From: Clostridia bacterium
GTDB lineage: Bacteria; Bacillota; Clostridia; Christensenellales; UBA1242
Assembly: GCA_017936585.1 (NCBI GenBank)
Contig: JAGBFI010000037.1
Span: 1 to 55,440, forward strand
Length of the DNA stretch: 55,440 nucleotides
Reading direction: 5' to 3'
Notes under the pieces: model-generated
What the model saw: the letters and a program-made list of their open reading frames with translations, nothing else
The model's database searches: none
Told to the model about the DNA's origin: nothing
Shown here: one piece after another, positions 7,732 through 15,982 of the stretch
Layout: every line of letters begins with the position of its first letter
How positions within the stretch are numbered: the first letter of the stretch is position 1
Program-made: the position numbers and the translations under genes

Positions 7732-7950
7732 TATAATCTAGGATGTGAGTTCGAACGGCATGCAGACACCCGCGCCTATGCAGTATAAGGACCACCAGAA
7801 CGAAGAAAAACGGTTTAAATGACCGTTTTTTTATTTGGAATGTAGAGTGTGTTATTGAAGGGGTTGAATGGCCTTCTTATTCTACTTCGCCGTATAACGA
7901 CCACAAAAACGAAGAAGGGAATGGTTTTGAGACAGTTCTCTTTTTTTATT
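7732..7950 (+). ncRNA. Two tandem small-RNA-like units sharing a 25-nt core
   Basis: The interval from tRNA-Val to dusB has no convincing gene. Two copies of a 25-nt core, GTATAAsGACCACmArAACG plus AAGAA, lie at 7783-7807 and 7892-7916 with 22 of 25 positions identical. Each is followed at once by a terminator-like hairpin: AAACGGT / ACCGTTT with T-run at 7808-7832, and GAGA / TCTC with T-run near 7930-7950. A TATAAT at 7732 could be the -10 of the first unit, although no good -35 is seen. This pattern suits two small noncoding RNAs or an attenuator pair. I know no matching RNA family. Confidence 0.4.
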
Positions 7951-7960
7951 TTCCAATCAT

Positions 7961-7989
7961 TTGGCGACTGGCGAATTTTGTGATACAAT
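7961..7989 (+). promoter_or_regulatory. Promoter of dusB, predicted leaderless
   Basis: TTGGCG, 17 nt, TACAAT, then only 7 nt to the ATG. No ribosome binding site exists, so the transcript should begin at or next to the start codon. Confidence 0.6.
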
Positions 7990-7996
7990 ATGAAAT

Positions 7997-8917
7997 ATGA
8001 AAATTGATTTTAAAGAATTCCCTTTGATTTTGGCGCCAATGGCGGGAGTTACGGATATAGGTTTCAGGTCGGTGGCTTCCTCTTTTGGTGCGGATGCCAC
8101 TGTCACTGAGATGTTGTCGGCACGCGCGATGTTTCACAATCCAAAGAAAACTGAGCTTATGACGTTGACAACCGCCGAGGAAAGGGTGAAGATTGCACAG
8201 ATTTTTGGGCATGAGCCGGACTTTATGGTGAAGGCTGTGCAGAGCGACCTGCTTGCAAAATTCGACAGTATTGACATCAACATGGGATGTCCAGCGCCTA
8301 AGATTGTCAAAAACGGCGAGGGCTCTGCACTGATGGATGATTTGTCACTTGCGGGTAAGATTGTTTCAACTGTTAAAGGTGCAACTGGCAGACCTGTTTC
8401 GGTGAAGTTCCGAAAAGGGCACAAAACTGAAAACTTTATGGATTTTGCAGCAATGTGTGAAGATTGCGGGGCAGATTTCATAACTTTTCACGCGCGAACT
8501 GTGGCTCAGGGCTACAGCGGCAAGGCGGATTTGGAAGCCATCGCAAAGGTTAAGGCAAAAGCAAAAATTCCTGTGATTGGAAATGGAGACATTGTTGATC
8601 TACCTTCGCTTGAAGCAATGAAAAGCACGGGTGTGGACGGAGTTATGATTGGCAGAGGTTCACTTGGGAAACCTTGGCTATTTGCCGAACTTAAGGGTAA
8701 TAATATGAGAGTGGACAAAATTGCTGTCGTTGAAAAGCACGTTGCGCTCCTTCGCGAACATTTCGAAGAAAGTTGGCTTAAACTTTATATAAGAAAACAC
8801 TTGTTGTGGTATGCGGCTAATCTGCCGATGGCGGCTTCGCTTAGATTGAAATTGGCAACTTGTGAAGATATTGACGAATGTTTGGAAATTTTAAGAAAAG
8901 CATTTGTTTCAGCGTAA
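7997..8917 (+). CDS. dusB: tRNA-dihydrouridine synthase
   Basis: A 306-residue FMN enzyme that reduces uridine to dihydrouridine in tRNA D-loops. The N-terminal LAPMAGVTDIGFR, the catalytic block NMGCPAPKIVKNGEG with the proton-donor Cys98, VKFRKG, and the FMN phosphate-binding GVDGVMIGRGSLG all fit the DusB group. The C-terminal helical domain is present but short. Members are usually about 320 residues, so this one is slightly trimmed. No Shine-Dalgarno sequence precedes ATG 7997; the promoter position predicts a leaderless mRNA. Confidence 0.92.
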   Translation: MKIDFKEFPLILAPMAGVTDIGFRSVASSFGADATVTEMLSARAMFHNPKKTELMTLTTAEERVKIAQIFGHEPDFMVKAVQSDLLAKFDSIDINMGCPAPKIVKNGEGSALMDDLSLAGKIVSTVKGATGRPVSVKFRKGHKTENFMDFAAMCEDCGADFITFHARTVAQGYSGKADLEAIAKVKAKAKIPVIGNGDIVDLPSLEAMKSTGVDGVMIGRGSLGKPWLFAELKGNNMRVDKIAVVEKHVALLREHFEESWLKLYIRKHLLWYAANLPMAASLRLKLATCEDIDECLEILRKAFVSA

Positions 8918-8976
8918 ATTCGTTTTGCAAAACAGGGCAAATGGTGTAAAATTAAAAATGAAAAGAGGTCATGTTT

Positions 8977-10146
8977 ATGAAAAGGACGATAAGAGATTTA
9001 AAAAACATAAAGGGTAAAAGAATTTTGCTTCGTTGCGATTTCAACGTTCCACTCGACCATTGGGGGGACATCTTGAACGACAACCGCATCAAACAGGCTT
9101 TGCCAACAATTTCTTATTTGGTTGACCAAGGAGCAAAATTGATTGTTTGCTCGCACCTTGGCAGACCAAAGGGCTATGACAAATATTTGTCGCTTTTCCC
9201 AGTGGCCGTCTATTTGATGAAATATTTTCCAAACAAGGTGAAGTTTTGTGGAAAAGTTGTCGGGTCTGAAGTGACTGCGGCTGCCTCAAAGCTTAAGGAC
9301 GGCGAAATTTTGGTGCTCGAAAATTTGCGTTTCGACAGCAGAGAAACTGAAAATGACCCAACTTTTGTGCAAGAACTTGTCTCTCTTGCAGACATTTTTG
9401 TGGATGACGCTTTTGGAGTGGCTCACAGAAAACATGCGTCAAACTATGGTGTGGCGCTCAAGCTTCCAACAGCGGTTGGATTTTTGATTGAAAAAGAACT
9501 TGAAGTGTTTGACAAAGCGTTCCAAACACCAGCACATCCTTTTGTGGCTATATTTGGCGGTGCAAAAGTTGACGACAAACTCAACCTCATCAACAATGTC
9601 ATGAAGTTTGCAGACACAATCATCATCGGCGGAGGAATGGCATACACATTTTTGCAAGCAAAAGGCATAAATATTGGCAATTCAATCGTTTCGCTCGATC
9701 TTGTGGATGATGCGAAAAGGATTATGGATGAAGCGGAGAAACGCAATATCAAAATCCTTCTTCCAGTTGACCATTTGGCAATTTGCGAAGGAAAGAAGGG
9801 TGTTGTTCGCACAAAAGAGTTGTTTAAAGGAATGACCGCTCTTGACATCGGAAACAAAACAATCAAGTTGTTCACGGATGAAATTTTAAATGCAAAACAA
9901 ATCATTTGGAATGGCCCACTTGGGAAATATGAAGACTCAAGATTCAAAAAAGGAACCATGAAAATTGCCAAGGCTGTTGCAAAAAGTGGAGCTTATTCAA
10001 TTGTTGGCGGCGGCGACAGCGTCAGCGCAGTTGAAATCAGTGGTGTTGCAGACAGAATTAACCACCTCTCAACGGGTGGCGGTGCAAGCATGAAATTGAT
10101 GGAAGGAAAAGTTTTGCCAGCAATCGAGGTTGTTGACACTCTTTAA
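8977..10146 (+). CDS. pgk: Phosphoglycerate kinase
   Basis: A 389-residue glycolytic enzyme that transfers phosphate between 1,3-bisphosphoglycerate and ADP in the cytosol. Diagnostic blocks are RCDFNVPL, the substrate-binding SHLGRPKG, FVDDAFG, GGAKV, NGPLG and the C-terminal GGGDSVSAVE. ATG 8977 is preferred to ATG 8971 because AAAGAGG lies 8 nt before it. Ten bases separate its stop from tpiA, so the two form a glycolytic operon. No gapA or gpm gene lies beside them here. Confidence 0.96.
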   Translation: MKRTIRDLKNIKGKRILLRCDFNVPLDHWGDILNDNRIKQALPTISYLVDQGAKLIVCSHLGRPKGYDKYLSLFPVAVYLMKYFPNKVKFCGKVVGSEVTAAASKLKDGEILVLENLRFDSRETENDPTFVQELVSLADIFVDDAFGVAHRKHASNYGVALKLPTAVGFLIEKELEVFDKAFQTPAHPFVAIFGGAKVDDKLNLINNVMKFADTIIIGGGMAYTFLQAKGINIGNSIVSLDLVDDAKRIMDEAEKRNIKILLPVDHLAICEGKKGVVRTKELFKGMTALDIGNKTIKLFTDEILNAKQIIWNGPLGKYEDSRFKKGTMKIAKAVAKSGAYSIVGGGDSVSAVEISGVADRINHLSTGGGASMKLMEGKVLPAIEVVDTL

Positions 10147-10156
10147 GGAGGGGTGA

Positions 10157-10906
10157 ATGAAAAAGCTTATCATCGGAAATTTTAAAATGAACACAAAGCC
10201 AAGCGAATTTAAAAATTACGCTATGACCTTTGCGACAAAAACAAAAAACAGCAAAAATGACATCGTGATCTGTCCACCATACACACATCTTGGTGTTGCA
10301 AAAGAATTTTTTGCTGGCACGAAAATTGCCTATGGAGCTCAAAACATCTGTGAAGAGCCAAAGGGTTCTTTCACTGGTGAAGTTGGTGCGGACATGATCA
10401 AGGACTTGGGTGCGACATATGTGATTATCGGGCACTCAGAGCGCAGAGCAAAATTTAAGGAAAGCGACAAACTTATCAACAAAAAAATCAAAACCGCTCT
10501 TGCTTGCGGTCTGAAAGTCATTTTGTGTGTGGGGGAAAACTTGCAAACAAGAAATGCAAAGCAGGCTTGCCAGTTTATCAGAAAGCAAATTGATGACGAC
10601 TTGAAGGGAATTTATGAAAATGAGCTTGACAGCGTGATTGTGGCTTATGAGCCAATTTGGGCAATCGGCACAGGGCACGTTGCAAACAAAAGAGACATTG
10701 CAAAGATGGCTCAAACAATCAGAGATGAAATTGAACACCAATTTTCAAAGAAGGCTGCCTCAGCAATCACTGTTGTTTATGGCGGCAGTGTGAACATTTC
10801 AAACTACAAAAACCTTTTGACAACTGAAGGACTTGATGGAGCTTTGATGGGCGGCGCTTGTCTTGACGTTGACAACTTTGCAATCATTGCAAAAGAAAAT
10901 TATTGA
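10157..10906 (+). CDS. tpiA: Triosephosphate isomerase
   Basis: A 249-residue TIM-barrel enzyme interconverting dihydroxyacetone phosphate and glyceraldehyde 3-phosphate. It shows GNFKMN with the active-site Lys10, the catalytic His in IGHSERR, the catalytic Glu in AYEPIWAIGTG, and the phosphate-gripping YGGSV and GALMGGACL. The length is standard. AAGGAGGGGTGA precedes the ATG. Twelve bases after its stop begins dnaX, so glycolysis and replication genes may share one transcript. Confidence 0.97.
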   Translation: MKKLIIGNFKMNTKPSEFKNYAMTFATKTKNSKNDIVICPPYTHLGVAKEFFAGTKIAYGAQNICEEPKGSFTGEVGADMIKDLGATYVIIGHSERRAKFKESDKLINKKIKTALACGLKVILCVGENLQTRNAKQACQFIRKQIDDDLKGIYENELDSVIVAYEPIWAIGTGHVANKRDIAKMAQTIRDEIEHQFSKKAASAITVVYGGSVNISNYKNLLTTEGLDGALMGGACLDVDNFAIIAKENY

Positions 10907-10917
10907 TTGGAGACAGG

Positions 10918-12021
10918 ATGGAACATATCGCGTTATACAGAAAATACAGACCAAAAACTTTTGAAGAAGTTATCGGGCAAGACCACATCACAAAAACCTT
11001 GCAAAATCAAATCATAAATGGTCAGGTTGGTCACGCATATCTTTTCACTGGCACAAGAGGAACGGGAAAAACCAGTGTAACAAAAATTTTTGCAAAGTCT
11101 GTCAATTGTTTAAGCCCAGTGCGTGGGTCTGCGTGCGGAGAATGCGAAAATTGCAAACGTCTGGCGCAAGAAAATGACATCAACATCATTGAGATTGACG
11201 CGGCATCAAACAACAAGGTTGATGACATCAGACAAATTCGTGAGAAAGTGAAATTTATGCCTGTTGGAGCGAAATATAAAGTCTACATCGTGGACGAAGT
11301 TCATATGCTTTCAGACAGTGCGTTCAACGCACTTTTGAAGACATTGGAGGAGCCTCCCTCTTACGTGATTTTTATTTTGGCGACAACGGAAGTTCACAAA
11401 CTCCCACAAACAATCCTGTCCAGATGCGTGCGTTTCGATTTTAGATTGGTTTCTGTTGACGAACTTTCAAAACATTTGGCGAAGGTTTTTGAGAAAGAAC
11501 AAATCAAATATGATGCCGAAAGTCTGAAAATCATTGCCAGTGCAGGCGAAGGAAGCGTTCGTGACACACTTTCAATTGCGGATAGTATTGCTTCATATTG
11601 CCAAAAAGACATCACGAAAGAAAAGACATTGGGAGTTCTTGGCACAACCGATCACGACCTTATCATCAATTTCTTTGACAAAGTTCAAGAAAAGGATGTT
11701 GGCGGTGTGTTGTCACTTATTGACCAAATTGAAAAAGAAGGCAAAAACTTGGCGGTGTTTTCAAAGGACCTTTCAAAACACGCAAGAAATTTGTTGATTT
11801 GCAAATCTTGTGAAAACTCATCAGACATTTTGTCCTTGCCGGATGATGTTTTTGTAATGTACAAACAACAAGCGGAAAAGTTTGAAGAAAAAGACCTCAT
11901 CAGATACATGCAAGTTTTCTCGAGCGCGGAAAGCGAATTGAGATACACACTTTCGGTGAGATTGCTGCTTGAAACAACTTGCTTGACAGCAATGCTTGGG
12001 TTTGACGCAAAAAAAAACTGA
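10918..12021 (+). CDS. dnaX: DNA polymerase III gamma (tau) subunit, clamp-loader ATPase
   Basis: The zero-frame product is 367 residues. It has the clamp-loader Walker A GTRGTGKTS, a four-Cys zinc module (CLSPVRGSACGECENC), Walker B IVDEVHMLS, the sensor block ILATTEVHKLPQTILSRC and the arginine-finger SRC. It loads the sliding clamp at the fork. ATG 10918 follows GGAG. The frame stops at TGA 12019 directly after nine A. In the -1 frame an open tau-like tail continues to 12356, so this is probably the gamma form of a slippage gene. Confidence 0.93.
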   Translation: MEHIALYRKYRPKTFEEVIGQDHITKTLQNQIINGQVGHAYLFTGTRGTGKTSVTKIFAKSVNCLSPVRGSACGECENCKRLAQENDINIIEIDAASNNKVDDIRQIREKVKFMPVGAKYKVYIVDEVHMLSDSAFNALLKTLEEPPSYVIFILATTEVHKLPQTILSRCVRFDFRLVSVDELSKHLAKVFEKEQIKYDAESLKIIASAGEGSVRDTLSIADSIASYCQKDITKEKTLGVLGTTDHDLIINFFDKVQEKDVGGVLSLIDQIEKEGKNLAVFSKDLSKHARNLLICKSCENSSDILSLPDDVFVMYKQQAEKFEEKDLIRYMQVFSSAESELRYTLSVRLLLETTCLTAMLGFDAKKN

Positions 12022-12052
12022 AAATTGAGCGGGACATCACAAAAATGTCCGC
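12009..12052 (+). promoter_or_regulatory. dnaX frameshift/slippage site: A9 plus downstream hairpin
   Basis: Nine A at 12009-12017 straddle the codons just before TGA 12019. A hairpin (12029-12037 with 12045-12052, GGACAT / ATGTCC core, a bulged G, and GCG/CGC below) begins 11 nt later. Known dnaX genes make two subunits by -1 ribosomal frameshift (E. coli) or by transcriptional slippage on A9 (Thermus). Confidence 0.75.
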
Positions 12053-12356
12053 AACAAACGTGTGGGGAAAGGTTGTTCTTTATCTTAAAGAACACAAAAA
12101 GGTTGCTTTGCACGTGGCTTGTGGAGACATCACAAACGCAAAACTTGAAGACGGAAAATTGATTATCCGTTCAAGTGACGACTTTCTGATTGACGTTTTG
12201 GAAAACGGACGTAAGGACATTGAAGCTGCCATTCGCTGGCAGGGGTTGGAACTTAAGTTTGAAGTTGAAAAGTTTGAAAGCAAAGCTCAAAAAATTGAAA
12301 AGGACATAAAAAAAGCGCAAAATTTCTTTGGAAGCAAACTTACTTTTGAGGAATAA
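12018..12356 (+). CDS. dnaX: Tau-specific C-terminal extension of DnaX (-1 frame)
   Basis: In the -1 frame the reading continues without a stop from the A9 run through KLKIERDITKM, then WGKVVLYLKEHKKVALHVAC, to a stop at 12356, giving a fused product of about 479 residues. The domain resembles the DnaX region III/IV fold (N-W-x-x-ALxxH-type block, then a region rich in IIRSSDDFLIDVL). An internal ATG at 12045 lies inside the hairpin and has no ribosome binding site, so independent translation is unlikely. Tau binds the polymerase and the helicase in other bacteria. Confidence 0.75.
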   Translation: MKIERDITKMSATNVWGKVVLYLKEHKKVALHVACGDITNAKLEDGKLIIRSSDDFLIDVLENGRKDIEAAIRWQGLELKFEVEKFESKAQKIEKDIKKAQNFFGSKLTFEE

Positions 12357-12374
12357 ACATAAAAAGGAGACAAA

Positions 12375-12692
12375 ATGGGATACGGATTTGGTGGTGGATT
12401 TGGCGGAGGAAATATGCAAGCACTTATGCGCCAAGCACAAAAAATGCAAGAAGACATGAAAAGAATTCGTGAAGAGATTGATGAAACGGAATACACATCA
12501 TCTGTTGGTGGCGGAATGGTTGAGGTGACAATGCTTGGAAACAAAACGGTGAAAGCAGTCAGAATCAAGCCAGAGGTTGTTGACCCAGAGGATGTTGAAA
12601 TGCTTGAAGATTTGGTTGTCAGTGCAGTGAACGACTGCGTCAACAAAATCACTGCTGACGAGCAAGCAAAATTGCCAAACTTGGGAATGTGA
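12375..12692 (+). CDS. ybaB: YbaB/EbfC nucleoid-associated protein
   Basis: A 105-residue protein. It has a Gly-rich N-terminus (MGYGFGGGFGGGN), the helix MRQAQKMQEDMKRIREEI, the core GGGMVEVTMLGNKTVKAVRI and the tail LEDLVVSAVNDCVNKI, all typical of YbaB. It forms dimers that bind DNA non-specifically. Its place between dnaX and recR is the conserved order in most bacteria. AAGGAG precedes the ATG. Confidence 0.93.
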   Translation: MGYGFGGGFGGGNMQALMRQAQKMQEDMKRIREEIDETEYTSSVGGGMVEVTMLGNKTVKAVRIKPEVVDPEDVEMLEDLVVSAVNDCVNKITADEQAKLPNLGM

Positions 12693-12694
12693 GA

Positions 12695-13279
12695 ATGGAA
12701 GAACCAATTGAGAAACTTGTTGAATATTTCAGAAGTTTGCCAGGCGTAGGGAAGAAAACTGCCCAACGCTATGTTTTTTACATCATCGAAAACGACAGGA
12801 GCAAGGCGGAAAATTTCGCAAAAGCCATCATGGAAGTGAAGGACAAAGTGAGGCTTTGCAAAGAGTGTGGAAACTACGCATCCTCAGAGCTTTGCCCAAT
12901 TTGTGAGAAGAGAAATCACAAAGTCATCTGCGTTGTGCAAGAGCCAAAAGATATTTTGTCAATGGAGAAAGTGAAAACCTTTGACGGAGTGTATCATGTG
13001 CTTTATGGGACAATAAATCCTCTGGAAAACAAGGGACCAAATGACATCAAGATAAAGGAACTTCTTGCGCGAATTGGCAGACACAATGTGGAAGAAGTGA
13101 TCATGGCGACAAATCCGGACGTGAGCGGCGAAGCAACGGCGATGTATATTGCAAAAATCGTCAAACCTATGGGGGTGAAGGTGACGCGTCTTGCGCAAGG
13201 AATTGCTATGGGAAGCGACATCGAGTTTGCCGATGAATTAACGCTTGAGAAAGCTTTGAGAGCAAGACAAGAAATTTAA
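12695..13279 (+). CDS. recR: Recombination protein RecR
   Basis: A 194-residue repair protein that works with RecO and RecF to load RecA on gaps. The helix-hairpin-helix LPGVGKKTAQR (residues 15-25) is followed by the zinc finger Cys55, Cys58, Cys67, Cys70 and the Toprim core VICVVQEPKDILSME. The C-terminal Walker-B-like TNPDVSGEATA is also present. ATG 12695 overlaps no gene; GTG 12689 overlapping the ybaB stop is an alternative. RecO is encoded about 8 kb downstream in this window. Confidence 0.95.
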   Translation: MEEPIEKLVEYFRSLPGVGKKTAQRYVFYIIENDRSKAENFAKAIMEVKDKVRLCKECGNYASSELCPICEKRNHKVICVVQEPKDILSMEKVKTFDGVYHVLYGTINPLENKGPNDIKIKELLARIGRHNVEEVIMATNPDVSGEATAMYIAKIVKPMGVKVTRLAQGIAMGSDIEFADELTLEKALRARQEI

Positions 13280-13300
13280 AGTGGCACAGCCACTTTTTTT
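13278..13300 (+). terminator. Terminator after recR
   Basis: Stem AAAGTGGC / GCCACTTT with loop ACA and a T-run. It ends the dnaX-ybaB-recR unit. Confidence 0.88.
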
Positions 13301-13301
13301 A

Positions 13302-13330
13302 TTGCTATTTTTTGCACTTTTTGTTATACT
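13302..13330 (+). promoter_or_regulatory. Promoter of argS
   Basis: TTGCTA, 17 nt, TATACT. It lies directly after the recR terminator. The leader is too short for a T-box. Confidence 0.6.
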
Positions 13331-13373
13331 TTAATGGAAAGCGAGGAGAATCCTCAATTCAATGGAGCTTGAA

Positions 13374-15152
13374 ATGGATTTTAAGGAACAAATTAAACAA
13401 ACACTTGCAGACTCTGCAACAAAGCTTGGACTTTCAACAGGCAATTTGTCTGTGACATTTTCGAACCGTCCTGAACTTTGCGACTATCAATGCAACTATG
13501 CGATGATGATGGCAAAGCAGGTTGGTCAGAGACCTTTTGATTTGGCTGAAAAAATTGTCAACGGCATTGGTGAGAGCGAAAACTTTGAACTTGCTGTTGT
13601 GATGCCAGGGTTTATCAACATCAAAGTGAAAGAAAAAGCGCTGGCTGAATATGGAGATTTCCTTTTGGGAGATAAAAATCTTGGAGTTCCTCAGGTTGAA
13701 AAATCACGTCTTGTGTTTTTTGATTATGGTGGAGCAAACGTTGCAAAGGAGCTTCATGTTGGGCACTTGCGTTCTCCAATTGTTGGAGAAGCTCTCAAAA
13801 GACTTCATCTTGCAATGGGTGACAAGACATTGGCAGATGTGCATTTGGGTGATTTTGGGCTTCAGATGGGGTTGACACTTTTGCAACTTCACGAAGATGG
13901 CTATTTGGACGAATTTTTCAAAGCAGATGCTGACATTCAAAAGCTGGAACTGCCAAATGTTACGCTTGATGTTTTGAATGAGGAATATCCAAAAGCAAGC
14001 AAAAGAAAGGATGTGGACGAAGATTTCAAGGCGAATGCGGATGAAATCACGTTGTTTATTCAGCAGCGTAAGGAGCCATATTTTTCAATCTACAACAAAA
14101 TCAGAGCATTGTCTGTGGCAGAAATTGAGAAGAACTACACAAAACTGAATGCTGAGTTTGATTTCTATTATGGCGAAAGTGATGCCTATGCTTTGATTGA
14201 CGAAACTGTGCAAGTTTTTGTTGACAAAGGGTTGGCAAGAGAGAGTGAGGGGGCTTTGGTTGTGGATGTTGCACGCGAGGGAGAGCATATTCCAATTCCA
14301 AAGAAGAGTGAGGATGAGCCTCAAAGATATAAAAATCCAATGCCACCAGCAATCATCAAAAAGTATAATGGTGGCGATTTGTATGCGACAACTGACATTG
14401 CAACAATTCTGATCAGAAATCGCGACTATGCTCCGGACGAAATTGTGTATGTGACGGACAATCGTCAAGGAAATCATTTTGAGCAGGTGTTTAGATGTTG
14501 CAAACTTGCTGGGGTTTCTCCGGAGGAGCAAAAACTTACACACGTGGCTTTCGGCACAATGAATGGGCAAGATGGAAAACCTTTCAAAACACGTTCGGGC
14601 GAAACCGTAAAGTTTAAGGATGTGCTTGGGCTTGTTGTGTCCAAAGCGGCAGAAAAGTTGGCTTCAAACGGCATTGAGGGGGATGATGAACTTGCACGTA
14701 AGATTGGTGTTGGGGCGATGAAATTCGGCGATCTTTCTGTTGCCGTTGGCAAGGACTATGTTTTTGACATCGACAAATTCCTTGCGTTTGATGGCAAGAC
14801 GGGGCCATATATTCAATATACAATTGCGCGTATCAACTCAATTCTTGCAAAAGCGGGTTTTGCTGGTGGCAAGGTAAAAGTGAGCAGTGTGGAAGAAAGG
14901 AACATCTTGCTTGCAGTTTTGAAACTTTGCTCAGCTTATCAAGTTTGCTATGATTCATATTCAATGAATGCTCTGTGCTTGGCGGCGTTTGACCTTGCAA
15001 GTGAGTTCTCAACTCTTTACAACAATCACAAAATTTTGTCCGAAACAGATAATCAGAAAAAGGAAGGCTTGCTTTCAATCTGCGTTTTGGTGAAAAAATG
15101 TCTCGAAAAAGCTCTTTGGACACTTGGAATTGACAGCGTTGAAAAAATGTAA
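13374..15152 (+). CDS. argS: Arginyl-tRNA synthetase
   Basis: A 592-residue class Ia synthetase that charges tRNA-Arg. It has the ArgRS N-terminal domain (residues 1-110), the HIGH-type signature ELHVGHLRSPIVGEAL near residue 125, LGDFGLQMG, the block YNGGDLYATTDIATI, and the C-terminal anticodon-binding DALR domain (YIQYTIARINSIL onward). A KMSKS motif is replaced by FKTRSGE, as in many ArgRS enzymes. ATG 13374 has GGAG 6 nt upstream; ATG 13362 is the alternative, with GAGGAG too far away. Confidence 0.94.
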   Translation: MDFKEQIKQTLADSATKLGLSTGNLSVTFSNRPELCDYQCNYAMMMAKQVGQRPFDLAEKIVNGIGESENFELAVVMPGFINIKVKEKALAEYGDFLLGDKNLGVPQVEKSRLVFFDYGGANVAKELHVGHLRSPIVGEALKRLHLAMGDKTLADVHLGDFGLQMGLTLLQLHEDGYLDEFFKADADIQKLELPNVTLDVLNEEYPKASKRKDVDEDFKANADEITLFIQQRKEPYFSIYNKIRALSVAEIEKNYTKLNAEFDFYYGESDAYALIDETVQVFVDKGLARESEGALVVDVAREGEHIPIPKKSEDEPQRYKNPMPPAIIKKYNGGDLYATTDIATILIRNRDYAPDEIVYVTDNRQGNHFEQVFRCCKLAGVSPEEQKLTHVAFGTMNGQDGKPFKTRSGETVKFKDVLGLVVSKAAEKLASNGIEGDDELARKIGVGAMKFGDLSVAVGKDYVFDIDKFLAFDGKTGPYIQYTIARINSILAKAGFAGGKVKVSSVEERNILLAVLKLCSAYQVCYDSYSMNALCLAAFDLASEFSTLYNNHKILSETDNQKKEGLLSICVLVKKCLEKALWTLGIDSVEKM

Positions 15153-15218
15153 AGAAAAACATTTATTTCGCCTATATTTACGGGAGAAAAAATATTTTAA
15201 AAATTTTCCAAAAAGGTC

Positions 15219-15247
15219 TTTACAAATCAAAACTTTTGTGTTATGAT
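15219..15247 (+). promoter_or_regulatory. Promoter of a 44-residue protein gene
   Basis: TTTACA, 17 nt, TATGAT, placed 31 nt before the ATG. Confidence 0.65.
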
Positions 15248-15278
15248 ATGGGCATAAAGGAACATATGGAGGTGTGGT

Positions 15279-15413
15279 ATGAAAATTGCATACTCAAACG
15301 AAATCGAAAAATCAACAGTAGTTGTTGCTCCTGACAAAGTGACAAAAGATGGCGTTAAATATTTTTCAGCCAACTTTTCAAAATCAAAGGAAAATGACTT
15401 TCTTGTTAAATAA
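15279..15413 (+). CDS. Small protein of 44 residues
   Basis: A complete transcription unit supports this very short gene: promoter at 15219-15247, GGAGG 6 nt before the ATG, and a terminator 7 nt after the stop. The product begins MKIAYSNEIEKSTVVVAPDK and ends in a Lys/Ser-rich tail. It has no Cys and no membrane segment. The family is not recognised. It sits just upstream of a HicB-like gene but has its own terminator, and it does not resemble HicA, so I do not call it the toxin partner. Confidence 0.6.
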   Translation: MKIAYSNEIEKSTVVVAPDKVTKDGVKYFSANFSKSKENDFLVK

Positions 15414-15420
15414 TTTATGA

Positions 15421-15448
15421 AAATATCGCTTATTGCGGTATTTTTTTT
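15421..15448 (+). terminator. Terminator of the 44-residue protein gene
   Basis: Stem AAATATCGC / GCGGTATTT (one G-U pair) with loop TTATT and a T-run. Confidence 0.85.
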
Positions 15449-15514
15449 AAAATTGTTTTGTTTTTTTGCTTTTATGTGATAAACTATTTATAGAAAAATA
15501 TGTTCGGAGTTTCT

Positions 15515-15790
15515 ATGAAAAAGTATCAATTTCTCTATCCAGCTATATTTATCAAAGACGAAGACGGCTCTTGTCAGGTGATTTTTCCAGATTTAAACAT
15601 ATACACTGACGGGCAGAATATGTCTGATGCTTATTTCTATGCAAAGGGATTGCTTAAGGCGTATTTTTCATATGCAATGAAATATGAAACCGAATATAAT
15701 AAGCCAAGTAAAATCGAAAATATCATTCCAAAATGCAAGGCAAATGAAACAGCAATGTATATTGATGCGATTGTTGAGTCGGATGAATAA
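15515..15790 (+). CDS. HicB-like protein, solitary
   Basis: A 91-residue protein with the HicB partial RNase-H fold pattern: YPAIFIKDEDGSCQVIFPDL (strand, turn, strand), a TDGQNMSDAYFYAKGLLKAY helix, and KPSKIENI after it. HicB proteins are normally antitoxins beside a HicA mRNA interferase. No HicA-like gene (about 60 residues, with a catalytic His) lies on either side, and no DNA-binding tail is evident. It may be an orphan with another regulatory role. ATG 15515 has GGAG 6 nt upstream. Confidence 0.7.
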   Translation: MKKYQFLYPAIFIKDEDGSCQVIFPDLNIYTDGQNMSDAYFYAKGLLKAYFSYAMKYETEYNKPSKIENIIPKCKANETAMYIDAIVESDE

Positions 15791-15794
15791 AATC

Positions 15795-15822
15795 AAAATC
15801 ACCACTTGATGGTGATTTTTTT
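15795..15822 (+). terminator. Terminator of the hicB-like gene
   Basis: Perfect 10-bp stem AAAATCACCA / TGGTGATTTT with loop CTTGA and a T-run. Confidence 0.9.
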
Positions 15823-15887
15823 TAATTTTGATACAGAAGACAACTGGAATGTTGGTTGTTTTTTAAGTTCTTCCAAATTAGATTTCT

Positions 15888-15942
15888 TTCGACATTTTGG
15901 GAGAAAATAAACTTTGGAAAATGTCGCTATTTATCGTAAAAT
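15888..15942 (+). promoter_or_regulatory. Promoter with an upstream 0A-like box and inverted repeat
   Basis: TTGGAA, 17 nt, TAAAAT at 15914-15942. Upstream, TTCGACA at 15888-15894 is a 0A core (TGTCGAA) on the minus strand. It is also one arm of an inverted repeat, CGACATTTT (15890-15898) with AAAATGTCG (15918-15926), whose second arm overlaps the -35 region. This arrangement suits a regulated promoter. Confidence 0.5.
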
Positions 15943-15982
15943 CTGCTTAGAGTAACATAAAAGTTGCCATAGGGAGGTTTTT

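Noticed and set aside
13331-13373. T-box riboswitch before argS.
   Set aside because: The leader is only about 40 nt, too short for a T-box, and no specifier or antiterminator stem is present.
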